Under the pieces are notes generated by a model that worked only from the letters and a program-made list of their open reading frames with translations, had not been told where the DNA came from and did not search any database. A DNA stretch of 64,000 nt, taken from NCBI RefSeq assembly GCF_025758695.1, contig NZ_JANJQP010000001.1:186001-250000 (forward strand), in the 5' to 3' direction. A program made the position numbers and the translations under genes. This DNA comes from Oenococcus kitaharae (GTDB taxonomy: Bacteria > Bacillota > Bacilli > Lactobacillales > Lactobacillaceae). This document shows positions 16,322 to 25,316 of this stretch, piece by piece (positions within the stretch are counted from its first letter, which is position 1; every line of letters begins with the position of its first letter).

Positions 16322-19300
16322 ATGGAAAGATTTTTAAAAAAAACACGTATTTTTATTATTATCTTTTGGGTTCTGGCGGCAGTTGTTGCTGTTTTTGCTT
16401 TACCAAATGTGTCTCAGCTGGTTCAAAACAAGGGGCAGATTACTGTACCGAGATCGGCTAATGTTTCTGAAGGCCGTCGTTTGCAGAAGAAACTAAATCC
16501 AGGAGAACCTGTTAGCAGCGATATCATCGCAGTTTATAATAGCGGCGCGAACAAAAAATTAACCAAACGGCAGATTTCTGAGATTCGCAGCTCGGTTACA
16601 AAAGTGTCGCGGAATCGGGCTAAATATCATATCACAGCTATTACGTCGCTTTTGGATGGCAAATCTGTCCGCCAGCAGCTGACTTCTAAAGATCAGACGA
16701 CGATGCTGGTACAAATTTCAGTGAAGTCTAATCAAAACCAAATTAGTCAGCGAAGCGCGGCAATTAAGCAAGCGCTCAAGGCCGACCATTTGCGCTTGAA
16801 TATGACGGGCAGCAGCCTTGTGAATCATGACTTTGCTTCAGCCACGCAGGATGGTGTTAAAAAAACAGAAGTGATTGCCATCGTCTTCATCTTGATCATC
16901 CTTGTGCTTGTTTTCAAAACGCCAATCATTCCCGTGATCAGCCTGTTGACAGTTGGTATTTCTTTTCTGACTTCGTTTTCTTTGGTCACAAATCTTGTAC
17001 AGAATTACAATTTTCCGTTTTCAAACTTCACACAAGTCTTTATGGTGGTGGTTCTCTTCGGGATTGGAACGGACTATAACATCCTCTTTTACACAAGATT
17101 TAAAAGAGAACTGGGCTTAAATCCCGAGAAGACTACGAATGAAATCGCAGTTAAAACACTGTTCTCAGCTGGTAAAACGATTCTGTTCTCCGGTTCCTCT
17201 GTCTTGATCGGATTTTCGACACTGGCTTTGGCAAAATTCAGCCTCTATCAAGCTACAAGTGCTGTCGCAATTTCTGTTCTGATCCTCTTGCTAGTACTAA
17301 TTACGCTGACACCGGCTTTAATGAGCTTATTTGGCCACGGATTATATTGGCCGTCTAAGAATTTTGATGGCGAAGGCGGTTCTAAGATTTGGCAGGAGCT
17401 GACTTCGACAGCTGTCAAACATAGTGTCATCACTGCATTGGCCACTCTTATTATTGCTGTACCTGTGGCGATGATGTTTTCCAATCGATTGAACTTTAAC
17501 GATTTATGGGAAGTTCCTAATCAATATGAATCCAAACGCGGCATTAATCTGATTCAAAAACATTTTCCAGCTGGTTTTTCATCGCCGATGACTTTGATTA
17601 TTTCCGGCGATAAACGTTTGGATAATAACCAGCAGCTGTATGCCTTGGATATGCTGCAAAATAGGTTAAAACATGACAAAGATGTCAGTGCGGTCATGGG
17701 CGTGACACGGCCTTTAGGCGATCGGATTAATCAGCTCTATGTGAATAATCAGCTGAAAACTTTGAATTCTGGCATTGGTCAGGCCGGGACTGGCGTTTCA
17801 ACGATTAATAATGGCTTGAAAAATGCTAGTGACCAGCTTGGCCGCCAACAGACCAACACAAATGGTGTCCAGCGCCTGATTGACGGTACAGGCCAATTAA
17901 GCACTGGCGCTAACCAGCTTCAAGCGGCTTTAAACACACTGCAATCCCGCCTGGCCAGTGGTGCCGCTGGAGCTAATCAATTGAATGATGCTTTAGCTAC
18001 TTTATCTGCTAGTACAGATCAGCTGAAAAACGGTGTCGACCAGATTTTGGCGCAGTTAAACCAAACTGAGGTTCCTTCGCGTGAACAGGTACAAGCTCAG
18101 ATTGATCAACTGAATGCGATGAAAACAGTTTTGACACCAATCATTCAGAATGCGGTGCTTTCAGGACAACTTCCAGTGGACCAAGCAGAGCGTATTAATC
18201 AGGCATTTGCAGATTTCCCAAATCAATTACAGCAATTAAGTGGCTTGGGTTCTCAGATCGATGATTTGAAGAACGGATTGACGCGTGTTGATAATGGCCT
18301 TGGTGCGATGCAATCCGGCATCGCTCGTATGCGCACCGGGGCTGGCCAATTGTCATCAGGTATGCAGCAAGGAGCTAGTGGCGCAGGTGAAATTGCTTCT
18401 CGCACGAACGATTTAACAAATGGTTTAGCACAGATTCAAGCCGGCCAGCAGCAGATGAAGACGGCTTTGGATGGTTTGGCATCACGCAGCCGCGAGCTTA
18501 AAAATGGTTTGGATCGTGCGTCTGATGGCCTTAACCAGGTCGGCCAAGGGTTAAATCAGGGACAAAGTTATGTTAAAGGGCTGGTCGGTAATTCTTCTAG
18601 CGACTGGTTGAACGTGCCGGATTCAGTCCTCCATTCAAAGACCTTTAAGCGTTCTTTGGATCAATATATGAGCCCGGATCGCAAGACCACACAGTTAACG
18701 GTCATCTTGAAATTAAATCCTTTTTCTCATCCGGCCATTGGCGTTGCCAATCATATCAAACAAGTAACGGCTCGTTCACTCAGTGAATCTGGACTAGACC
18801 ACGCAAAAGTAGGGATCACGGGCACCAGTATGCAGAATTTTGATCTCCAGCAGATTTCGACTTCTGATTTTCTGCGGACTGCAATCATTATGCTGATCGG
18901 TATCACGCTGGTTATGATTTTAATTACACATTCCACACTTTACGCTGTCACGATTGTGGCTTCTCTAGCAGGTACTTACTTCGTTTCCCTGGGTATCGGT
19001 GAAAAAATCAGTCAGATGCTTTTGGGAAGAAATATGTTGTCCTGGAACGTGCCTTTCTTCAGCTTTATCATGCTGATCGCTTTGGGTGTGGATTATGCCA
19101 TTTTCGTCATGATGGCTTTCAACGAGGAAAGAGGTAGTACGGTCGAGCGTTTGGTTTCTGCTTCAAACCGTCTTGGCAAAGTTGTTATGTCGGCTGTCGT
19201 CATCTTAGGTGGTACTTTTGCTGCTATGATTCCGTCAGGCATTCTGACCTTGATTCAGGTACCGATTGTTGTCATTACTGGATTGCTGATTCTGGCCTTT

Positions 19301-19393
19301 GTGACAATTCCGATGTTTATTCCGGCTGTGATCACGATCAGTGACTGGATGCTGAGACGTAAATTTGCTTCAATGAAAAAATTTGAACGTTAA
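16322..19393 (+). CDS. MMPL/RND family transporter
   Basis: Large multi-pass membrane transporter of the MMPL branch of the RND superfamily, 1023 aa. There are two repeats of membrane domains: the first around residues 180-400 with GIGTDYNILFYTRFKREL, the second around 840-1010 with ALGVDYAIFVMMAFNEER; these carry the charged residues of the proton relay. The large second extracytoplasmic loop (about residues 460-750) is rich in repeated heptad-like units with LNxGL/QLxxG patterns, as in YhgE/Pip-type proteins, and probably forms long coiled coils across the wall. ATG 16322 is chosen because TGGAG at 16311-16315 is its Shine-Dalgarno; the in-frame TTG at 16310 overlaps that site. The substrate (lipid, toxic amphiphile or surface polymer) is unknown. 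Confidence 0.92.
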   Translation: MERFLKKTRIFIIIFWVLAAVVAVFALPNVSQLVQNKGQITVPRSANVSEGRRLQKKLNPGEPVSSDIIAVYNSGANKKLTKRQISEIRSSVTKVSRNRAKYHITAITSLLDGKSVRQQLTSKDQTTMLVQISVKSNQNQISQRSAAIKQALKADHLRLNMTGSSLVNHDFASATQDGVKKTEVIAIVFILIILVLVFKTPIIPVISLLTVGISFLTSFSLVTNLVQNYNFPFSNFTQVFMVVVLFGIGTDYNILFYTRFKRELGLNPEKTTNEIAVKTLFSAGKTILFSGSSVLIGFSTLALAKFSLYQATSAVAISVLILLLVLITLTPALMSLFGHGLYWPSKNFDGEGGSKIWQELTSTAVKHSVITALATLIIAVPVAMMFSNRLNFNDLWEVPNQYESKRGINLIQKHFPAGFSSPMTLIISGDKRLDNNQQLYALDMLQNRLKHDKDVSAVMGVTRPLGDRINQLYVNNQLKTLNSGIGQAGTGVSTINNGLKNASDQLGRQQTNTNGVQRLIDGTGQLSTGANQLQAALNTLQSRLASGAAGANQLNDALATLSASTDQLKNGVDQILAQLNQTEVPSREQVQAQIDQLNAMKTVLTPIIQNAVLSGQLPVDQAERINQAFADFPNQLQQLSGLGSQIDDLKNGLTRVDNGLGAMQSGIARMRTGAGQLSSGMQQGASGAGEIASRTNDLTNGLAQIQAGQQQMKTALDGLASRSRELKNGLDRASDGLNQVGQGLNQGQSYVKGLVGNSSSDWLNVPDSVLHSKTFKRSLDQYMSPDRKTTQLTVILKLNPFSHPAIGVANHIKQVTARSLSESGLDHAKVGITGTSMQNFDLQQISTSDFLRTAIIMLIGITLVMILITHSTLYAVTIVASLAGTYFVSLGIGEKISQMLLGRNMLSWNVPFFSFIMLIALGVDYAIFVMMAFNEERGSTVERLVSASNRLGKVVMSAVVILGGTFAAMIPSGILTLIQVPIVVITGLLILAFVTIPMFIPAVITISDWMLRRKFASMKKFER

Positions 19394-19415
19394 TCGCGAT
19401 GCTTCATTATTGACA

Positions 19416-19447
19416 AAAATGAGTGGATAATGCCCACTCATTTTTTA
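19416..19447 (+). terminator. Intrinsic terminator after the MMPL gene
   Basis: Perfect 11-bp stem AAAATGAGTGG (19416-19426) / CCACTCATTTT (19434-19444), followed by TT. Confidence 0.9.
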
Positions 19448-19564
19448 TACGAAAAAATCTTTGTTCGCGCTGAGATCTAATCATCCCTGCTGGGATTGTT
19501 TCATCTGATTAATAATTTCAACGCCGTGATTTCTGTTGAATCGCAGAGCTATGTTAAAGAGAGA

Positions 19565-20572
19565 TCATTTCAGCAATTTTTTTTCAATCGTATACCGAGG
19601 GCGGTGTTTGACCTCGGAGAAAATCTTGCCGATGTATTCGCCTGTCAGGCCGATGGCCATCATCTGGCAGCCGCCGACGATCCAAATGGAAATCATCAAA
19701 GAAGACCAGCCGGCGGCTGTCACGCCTCTGAGTTTGGTCACCAGGGTATAGATCAGCATCACGAAGCCGAAAAGGGCAAAGCCGACACCCAAACTCAAGA
19801 CCAGCCGTAAAGGAGCAATGGAAAAACTGGTCACCCCGTCCCAAGCAAAGCTCAGCATCTTAAACAGCGGGTACTTGGACTTGCCGGCCAGGCGCTTATG
19901 CCTGGCATAGTAGACACGGCTGCTGTTAAAGCCTAACAGCGGGATGATGCCGCGAATGAACATGTTTTCCTCTTGGTACTGCAGAAAGGCTGTGATGGCT
20001 TTCGGGCCTAGGAGACGAAAGTCCGCGTGTTCCGGCACCAGATGGACGCCTAGCCTGCCTAATAAGCTGTAAAAAGCTTCAGCTGATACGCGTTTCAACC
20101 AGCTGTCTGAATCCCGGTTGTTGCGCACGCCAAAGACCACCTCAGAGCCGGCCTGATACTGTTCGACCATCTGGAAAATGGCCTGCGGGTCGTCTTGCAG
20201 GTCGGCATCAATAGAGATCACAAAATCAGCCAGCTGCTGTTTAGACATCACGGTCAAACCTGCGATCAGCGCATTCTGGTGGCCGAAGTTGCGGCTGAAT
20301 TTCACACCCATCACTCGGGCATCGGCTTCATGTGCTTGTTCAATCAAAGACCAGGTCTGATCCGTTGAGCCGTCGCTGACAATCATCAAGCCGGAATCCG
20401 AGGCAATCAGCCGCCGATCAATCAGCTGCTGGATAATCTTTTGTAAGATCGGCAGGCTTTCGGGCAAGACCTCTTGTTCGTTATAGGCCGGTATGAGAAT
20501 CATGAGCTTTTGTAGGGATTGTGTTAAAGAGTTTTTTGTCATATTTTTTTGCAAAGACTTGTCAGTTAACAT
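19565..20572 (-). CDS. Family 2 glycosyltransferase (YkcC/GtrB-like)
   Basis: Membrane-bound polyprenyl-phosphate glycosyltransferase, 335 aa. The GT2 core has ILIPAYNEQEVLPESL (about residues 30-45), ISDG-type VSDGSTDQTW and the metal-binding VISIDADLQDDPQAI (about 125-139). Two C-terminal membrane segments are seen (LRLVLSLGVGFALFGFVMLI and ISIWIVGGCQMMAIGLTG). Such enzymes charge undecaprenyl phosphate with a sugar for later transfer outside the membrane by a GT39/GtrC-like partner; a GT39-type gene lies 1.2 kb upstream on the same strand. The start is at 20572; a second ATG at 20542 is possible, and neither has a strong Shine-Dalgarno. Confidence 0.9.
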   Translation of the reverse strand: MLTDKSLQKNMTKNSLTQSLQKLMILIPAYNEQEVLPESLPILQKIIQQLIDRRLIASDSGLMIVSDGSTDQTWSLIEQAHEADARVMGVKFSRNFGHQNALIAGLTVMSKQQLADFVISIDADLQDDPQAIFQMVEQYQAGSEVVFGVRNNRDSDSWLKRVSAEAFYSLLGRLGVHLVPEHADFRLLGPKAITAFLQYQEENMFIRGIIPLLGFNSSRVYYARHKRLAGKSKYPLFKMLSFAWDGVTSFSIAPLRLVLSLGVGFALFGFVMLIYTLVTKLRGVTAAGWSSLMISIWIVGGCQMMAIGLTGEYIGKIFSEVKHRPRYTIEKKLLK

Positions 20573-20606
20573 CTCAGCTGAGTCATTTACATTAGAAGAT
20601 TATAGT

Positions 20607-20647
20607 TTGACAAGAAGGGAGAAGACCTGTGAATATTATGATAGAAT
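20607..20647 (+). promoter_or_regulatory. Promoter region of the esterase gene
   Basis: A perfect -35 TTGACA (20607-20612) with GAATAT 18 bases later; alternatively an extended -10 TGATAGAAT ends at 20647. Either would drive the esterase gene. Confidence 0.45.
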
Positions 20648-20719
20648 CTCATTTAATTCGTGTTTTCGTTTTTTTCACATTGAGATCATAATTTTGTGCA
20701 CTTGAACTACGATAAATCT

Positions 20720-21748
20720 ATGCCCAAAAAAAATAAAAAGTCTCATTCCTTGTTGAAAAAAATAGTTCTGTCATTTCTGTCAGCTATTGTTCTGCTGGCC
20801 GCTTGTGTTTGGCTGGCTTTTCAGTTATCCCCACGGCCTTTTGTGATGTTATTGAATGCAATTCCTCAAGAACATCCTAAACAGCCGAAAGATTTTCAAA
20901 CAGTATTGGCTAAGACAAACTCGTTGAAGAACATTACCTATTTGACTGGCAAAAAGACCGGCAAGTTGCAGATGGACATTTACTATCCTAAAAAACAAAC
21001 GATCCAAGGAACGATTATTTGGTTCCATGGTGGCGGGTTTATTGGTGGCGATAAGGCCATGCTGGATTATTGGGGACCGAGTTTGGCTAGCCAGGGCTAT
21101 AGTTTTGTTTCATTGAATTATTCAACGGCACCGGATTTTCATTACCCTGTTCCATTACGGCAGGCTGATGCGGCTTATCGTTTTTTGGAATCTCAAACAG
21201 GTGTCAATCAGGTGATCAATTTGAAAAACATTATTATCGGAGGAGATTCGGCAGGTGCACAAATCGCATCGCAGTATGCAGCAATTCAGACAAATTCTAA
21301 ATTAGCTCGGCAAATGCATATGAAACAGCTCATCAAGCCCTCAGCAATCAAAGCGGCACTGCTTTTTTGCGGTCCTTATGATTTGAAGAGCCTTTCTGAA
21401 AACATGCCTGCGAGTTTTAGAAAATATGTAAATGATATTGGATGGGCCTATATCGGCCAGAAAAATTGGCAGCGATCTGCTGCAGCACGCCAGGCATCTA
21501 CGGTTGATTTCGTTACGAAAAAATATCCAGCAACTTTTTTGACGGATGGCAATACGGCTTCCTTTGAGACACATGCTAGAAAAATGATTCAGGTTCTGCG
21601 ACGGAAAAATATTTATCATGAATCTTTGTTTTTTCCAAAATCGCAATATGGCAAAGTCAATCATGAATATCAACTGGATTTAAATACTGCTAATGGACAG
21701 CGATGCTTGCATCGGGCAATTCATTTTCTGAAAAAAGTTGTTCACTAG
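20720..21748 (+). CDS. Membrane-anchored alpha/beta hydrolase (esterase/lipase)
   Basis: Alpha/beta-fold hydrolase of the Abhydrolase_3/HSL-like group, 342 aa from ATG 20720. An N-terminal membrane segment (about residues 13-33, IVLSFLSAIVLLAACVWLAF) places the catalytic domain outside the cell. Oxyanion motif WFHGGGFIGG and nucleophile elbow GGDSAGAQ are clear. An aspartate in FLTDGN and a histidine in VNHEYQ near the C terminus fit the acid and base. GTG 20696 is an alternative start, and no Shine-Dalgarno distinguishes them. It is inserted between two glycosyltransferase genes of the opposite strand. The substrate is unknown; a role in cell-envelope ester metabolism is an inference. Confidence 0.85.
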   Translation: MPKKNKKSHSLLKKIVLSFLSAIVLLAACVWLAFQLSPRPFVMLLNAIPQEHPKQPKDFQTVLAKTNSLKNITYLTGKKTGKLQMDIYYPKKQTIQGTIIWFHGGGFIGGDKAMLDYWGPSLASQGYSFVSLNYSTAPDFHYPVPLRQADAAYRFLESQTGVNQVINLKNIIIGGDSAGAQIASQYAAIQTNSKLARQMHMKQLIKPSAIKAALLFCGPYDLKSLSENMPASFRKYVNDIGWAYIGQKNWQRSAAARQASTVDFVTKKYPATFLTDGNTASFETHARKMIQVLRRKNIYHESLFFPKSQYGKVNHEYQLDLNTANGQRCLHRAIHFLKKVVH

Positions 21749-21774
21749 GCCGGTCGTTTACTCGCTTGACAGGA

Positions 21775-23772
21775 TTAAAGTGCTTTCCGGTCACGAGTCT
21801 GATTGATTTGATATAGTTGGTTTTTATGCTGCGGATCTCGGTGGTTGTCTGAAACAGATTTAATGACTCGTCCTCGGTCAATAACCCAATCGGCAATTTT
21901 GGCGTTTTGACTCTTTGGATCCAAGGAACGCAAACCACTGCTGCCAAAATAAAAATATTTGATTTTATGTTCGAAAACGAGTCTTTTAAATCGATCCAGT
22001 GAAATGGCTGGATCTGTGCCGTTATAGCCGCCAATTGCCATGACTGCTTTATGACTCTGAATCATAAATGGCGCAGCCGTAGGAGCGTTAATCGTAGCAA
22101 ACAAGTATCGAGACTGTCTGTTTTCTGAATACCTGCTTTTCAAAAAAGATAGTAGATCCTTACGTGCCTCGTTGGCTTTTTGCGATCGCCTTGCGGAGAT
22201 ACCGATATATCTTTTTGGGTCCAGGTAAGTGCTGATTAATCGATCCGCCGGGTATTTTAAAAGCAGCTGTGGGCTTGCGGCCGGGAAAGAAGCTGAAGTG
22301 CCAAACAGGGGCACTGTCGACCATAAACCGGGAATTAGGCAGGCTACAAACAGGGCAATTTGAAATGTTTTTTTATATCTATCAGGAAATTTAATCCAAA
22401 ACAAGCTCACTATGAGTGCAAGGACAAAGAAAATTACCACGAAAAACTGGGCATAGTACCAAGAAAAATAGCTCTGCAGCAGTAGTGTCGCTAGAAAAAT
22501 ACCTGCCATGGCGATATGTGCGGCTGCTTTGTTCACAATTCCGAAAGGTAATTGATTCTTTTCAGCTGATATAAAAAGGATTGCCGCTAAGGCCGCAATG
22601 GCAGGTGCAAGAATATTCGTGTAGTAGGGGTGAAAAAATCCGGCCACACTGAAAAAAGCCGATATTGAAATTAGCCAACTGCCCCAGAAGATGGTCTGAG
22701 CACCTTTTTGGGTCAGCTTGCGTTGGTTGGCTTTAAATAGACGAATGCCTTGGATCGTTGCAGCTAACAGGCCGAAAAGAGCTAGAGGCAGAAACCAGCT
22801 GATTTGTGTTCCCAGTGCAAGATCGAATAGTCGAAATGGACCGGGTTGACCAATGTTTCCCGGATGTCCTAATCTTTGCAAGACTTTTAATGGCGACTGT
22901 TTTTTTAACGATGTTGGATAATTACTAGCAGTAAAAACACTGTTTTTCATACCTCTATGGCTGGCTGAAATGCCGCTGGTCTGACCTAATAATCTTTGGC
23001 TGCCATTGTATCCAAAAACGAGATTTGTCATCGAATCATTCTGTGAGGAACCGACGTAAGGGCGCTGGCTTTGCGGAATATGGTCCACGGTGACCGGATA
23101 AGCAAAGGAAAAAGTTAGTAAGGTCAGCAATGCTGCTAATAGTTCGACTACTTTTTTCTTTAAATGCTGATTGTTTGTTGCTAGCCAATAGTATAAAAGC
23201 ATTGCCGGCAGGATCATAAAAGCTTCAAGCATTTTGACGTTGAATGCTAGGCCGACTGAAGCAAATGCGGCTATAAGATTAATAAAATGATGCTGCAAAA
23301 TAAATTTTTCAAGCAGTCGTGCTGCCAGCAGCAGGAAGAAAAGCATGACAGCGTCCATGTTGTTGCTTCGCGCATCGGCCACCACAATTGGCGTCAAAGT
23401 CATCAACAATGCCGCAATATGCCCGGCACGATTGCCAAAAGTTGTTTGAACGATCTTGAACAATAGAAATATGCTGCCTAGACTACATAAAACACTTGGT
23501 AAAGCCGTCGACCAGCCGGATAAAGAAAAAATTTTGGCTGACAAAACCATCATCCAAAGTGCTACCGGGGGCTTATCGACACTGATAAAATTAGTTGGAT
23601 CAAAGGAAGAGAAGAAAAAGGCTTTCCAATTTCGCGACATCGAACCGACAGCTGCTGTATAGAAAGGATTGGCATTGCCAATGCGATTCAAATTAAAGAG
23701 ATAAAGAAATGCTGCTAGGCATAAAATAATCAGTAAAATATAATCGATTTTTTTAATTTTTTCACGTTCCAT
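21775..23772 (-). CDS. GT39-family membrane glycosyltransferase (YkcB-like)
   Basis: Polytopic glycosyltransferase of the ArnT/PMT_2 type, 665 aa with about 10-13 membrane segments. The first extracytoplasmic loop has the conserved acidic region (NANPFYTAAVGSM, then FISVDKPPVALWM, residues 33-74), as in B. subtilis YkcB. It would transfer a sugar from undecaprenyl-phosphate to an acceptor outside the membrane. The C-terminal 200 residues form a soluble domain with the YIGISARR and AIGGYNGTDP segments. It pairs functionally with the GT2 gene at 19.6-20.6 kb, from which it is separated by the divergent esterase gene. The acceptor (teichoic acid, exopolysaccharide or protein) is unknown. Confidence 0.88.
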   Translation of the reverse strand: MEREKIKKIDYILLIILCLAAFLYLFNLNRIGNANPFYTAAVGSMSRNWKAFFFSSFDPTNFISVDKPPVALWMMVLSAKIFSLSGWSTALPSVLCSLGSIFLLFKIVQTTFGNRAGHIAALLMTLTPIVVADARSNNMDAVMLFFLLLAARLLEKFILQHHFINLIAAFASVGLAFNVKMLEAFMILPAMLLYYWLATNNQHLKKKVVELLAALLTLLTFSFAYPVTVDHIPQSQRPYVGSSQNDSMTNLVFGYNGSQRLLGQTSGISASHRGMKNSVFTASNYPTSLKKQSPLKVLQRLGHPGNIGQPGPFRLFDLALGTQISWFLPLALFGLLAATIQGIRLFKANQRKLTQKGAQTIFWGSWLISISAFFSVAGFFHPYYTNILAPAIAALAAILFISAEKNQLPFGIVNKAAAHIAMAGIFLATLLLQSYFSWYYAQFFVVIFFVLALIVSLFWIKFPDRYKKTFQIALFVACLIPGLWSTVPLFGTSASFPAASPQLLLKYPADRLISTYLDPKRYIGISARRSQKANEARKDLLSFLKSRYSENRQSRYLFATINAPTAAPFMIQSHKAVMAIGGYNGTDPAISLDRFKRLVFEHKIKYFYFGSSGLRSLDPKSQNAKIADWVIDRGRVIKSVSDNHRDPQHKNQLYQINQTRDRKAL

Positions 23773-23817
23773 CTCTGACTCACGAACATTCTAGCTTTTA
23801 CTGCCTGGTTTTTCACC

Positions 23818-23960
23818 TATAATCTGCTGATGATTTATCAGATTTTGGCTGGATCAACAAAAATTGTAAATCTGATAAAATCTCATGAAACTTTCAGCTA
23901 AAAGCGGCTGAAGATCTGTGTTAGGCCCATTAGACTGAAGATATCAATCAGTTGATTGAT
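23818..23960 (+). promoter_or_regulatory. Structured 5' region of dedA with promoter and inverted repeats
   Basis: A perfect -10 TATAAT (23818-23823) is followed by three stem-forming repeats: TTTATCAGATTT / AAATCTGATAAA (23834-23845 and 23868-23879, perfect 12 bp), TTCAGC / GCTGAA (23893-23898 and 23907-23912), and ATCAATCA / TGATTGAT (23943-23950 and 23953-23960). No T-run follows, so these look like operators or an RNA leader rather than a terminator. Confidence 0.5.
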
Positions 23961-23981
23961 CGAAAGGTTAGGTAACTGCGA

Positions 23982-24644
23982 TTGGCAACAGCACTTTTTT
24001 TAAATCTTCTAAATGTTAACAAGCTGCTCCCAGGTTTGATGGGGCCATATAGTCTACTAATTTACAGTCTGTTTTTTTTAATTATTTTTGTCGAGACAGG
24101 TCTCGTCTTCGTGCCGTTTTTACCGGGCGATTCGATTTTATTTTTATCAGGAAGTTTAGCCGCTTTGGATGGTGGATTGAATTTGCCAGGGATCATCTGT
24201 GGTTTTATTATTGCGGCTATCCTCGGTGATTTTGTCAACTTTGAATTAGGGCGGCATTTTGGTCAACGGATTACGAAATCACCAAGACTAAAAAAGCTTA
24301 TTAAAGAAAAAAGTTTGAAAGCCTCAGAACGTTTTTATGCTAAATATGGCAAGGCAGCTATTTTCCTTGGCAGGTTTGTTCCGATTGTGAGGACGATTGT
24401 GCCTTTTACAGCCGGCATGAGCAGAATGCCGTATCGCAGTTTTTCTAAATTTAATATTATCGGTGCCGTTTCATGGATTTTAATCATGACTCTCAGCGGT
24501 TTTTTCTGGGGCAACATCCCCGTTGTAAAGAATAATTTCCAGTTTGTGATGATTGCGATCATTGTGATTTCTCTCTTGCCGATTTTTCTGGCACAGCTCA
24601 GGGCACATTTGGCAGCAGCTAAAAGTGACGGCCGGCATGATTGA
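23982..24644 (+). CDS. DedA family membrane protein
   Basis: DedA/VTT-domain membrane protein, 220 aa; members flip undecaprenyl phosphate or phosphatidylethanolamine. Conserved features: IFVETGLVFVPFLPGDSILF (about residues 35-54) with the essential acidic residue and PGD motif, GDFVNFELGRHFG (about 86-98), and the amphipathic re-entrant segment with FLGRFVPIVRTIVPFTAGMS (about 127-146) holding the key arginines. The TTG start at 23982 has TTAGGT 8 bases upstream. The downstream PAP2 gene overlaps its 3' end, so undecaprenyl-phosphate recycling is a reasonable joint role. Confidence 0.9.
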   Translation: MATALFLNLLNVNKLLPGLMGPYSLLIYSLFFLIIFVETGLVFVPFLPGDSILFLSGSLAALDGGLNLPGIICGFIIAAILGDFVNFELGRHFGQRITKSPRLKKLIKEKSLKASERFYAKYGKAAIFLGRFVPIVRTIVPFTAGMSRMPYRSFSKFNIIGAVSWILIMTLSGFFWGNIPVVKNNFQFVMIAIIVISLLPIFLAQLRAHLAAAKSDGRHD

Positions 24645-25284
24645 CCGTTTAACAAGGCTTGACAAAAGCCAATTATTAATCGGTTTTGGCGGATTTGCGA
24701 TTTTGATGCTGACTGTGCTGGCTCAGAGCCGTCTTTTGAGGCAGCTGGATCTACAGGGGATACGCTTGATAAGTTTTAATCACAGTCCATCGTTGATTAA
24801 AATGGTCAACGTGATCAGTTTCTTTGGCTGCCCGCCTGTTTCGATTATCTTGTCGTTTTTGATTATTGTTTTTGTACTATGGCGCAGACAGCGATACATT
24901 GAGGCTGTGTGGGCAAGCATGCTCTTATTATCTGGCAACGCAGTTTGTTTCTTATTAAAGGAACTGGTTAGGCGGCCGCGGCCTGTGACGATGCTGATCA
25001 AAGATACTGGATTTTCATTTCCTTCTGGCCATGTTTTCAGCACTGCTTTGTTTGTCTTTCTTGTTTGGCACTTTATGGTCGCGAACTTGAAAAAACAACG
25101 CATGCGGGAAATGGCTAGGATAGGATTAATTATCTGGCTGTTGATTATTGCCTTGAGCCGAATATATCTGCAGGTTCATTTTCCTAGCGACGTTCTGGCT
25201 AGCGTGCTGCTTGCTTTGGGCATGGCAGCCTTTACAAAACAAGGATTAAAACCTTTAAGCAGATCAGAACGTATTTCTGTTTGA
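24637..25284 (+). CDS. PAP2 family membrane phosphatase
   Basis: Type 2 phosphatidic acid phosphatase-like membrane enzyme, about 215 aa with five to six membrane helices. The three-part signature is present: KELVRRPRP (KxxxxxxRP), PSGHVF (PSGH) and SRIYLQVHFPSDV (SRxxxxxHxxxD). Likely substrates are undecaprenyl pyrophosphate (BacA-independent recycling) or phosphatidylglycerol phosphate. ATG 24637 gives an 8-base overlap with dedA; GTG 24625 is an alternative. It is co-transcribed with dedA. Confidence 0.9.
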   Translation: MIDRLTRLDKSQLLIGFGGFAILMLTVLAQSRLLRQLDLQGIRLISFNHSPSLIKMVNVISFFGCPPVSIILSFLIIVFVLWRRQRYIEAVWASMLLLSGNAVCFLLKELVRRPRPVTMLIKDTGFSFPSGHVFSTALFVFLVWHFMVANLKKQRMREMARIGLIIWLLIIALSRIYLQVHFPSDVLASVLLALGMAAFTKQGLKPLSRSERISV

Positions 25285-25316
25285 TAAATAATTTAAAATC
25301 ATAAAAGGAGTTGATT

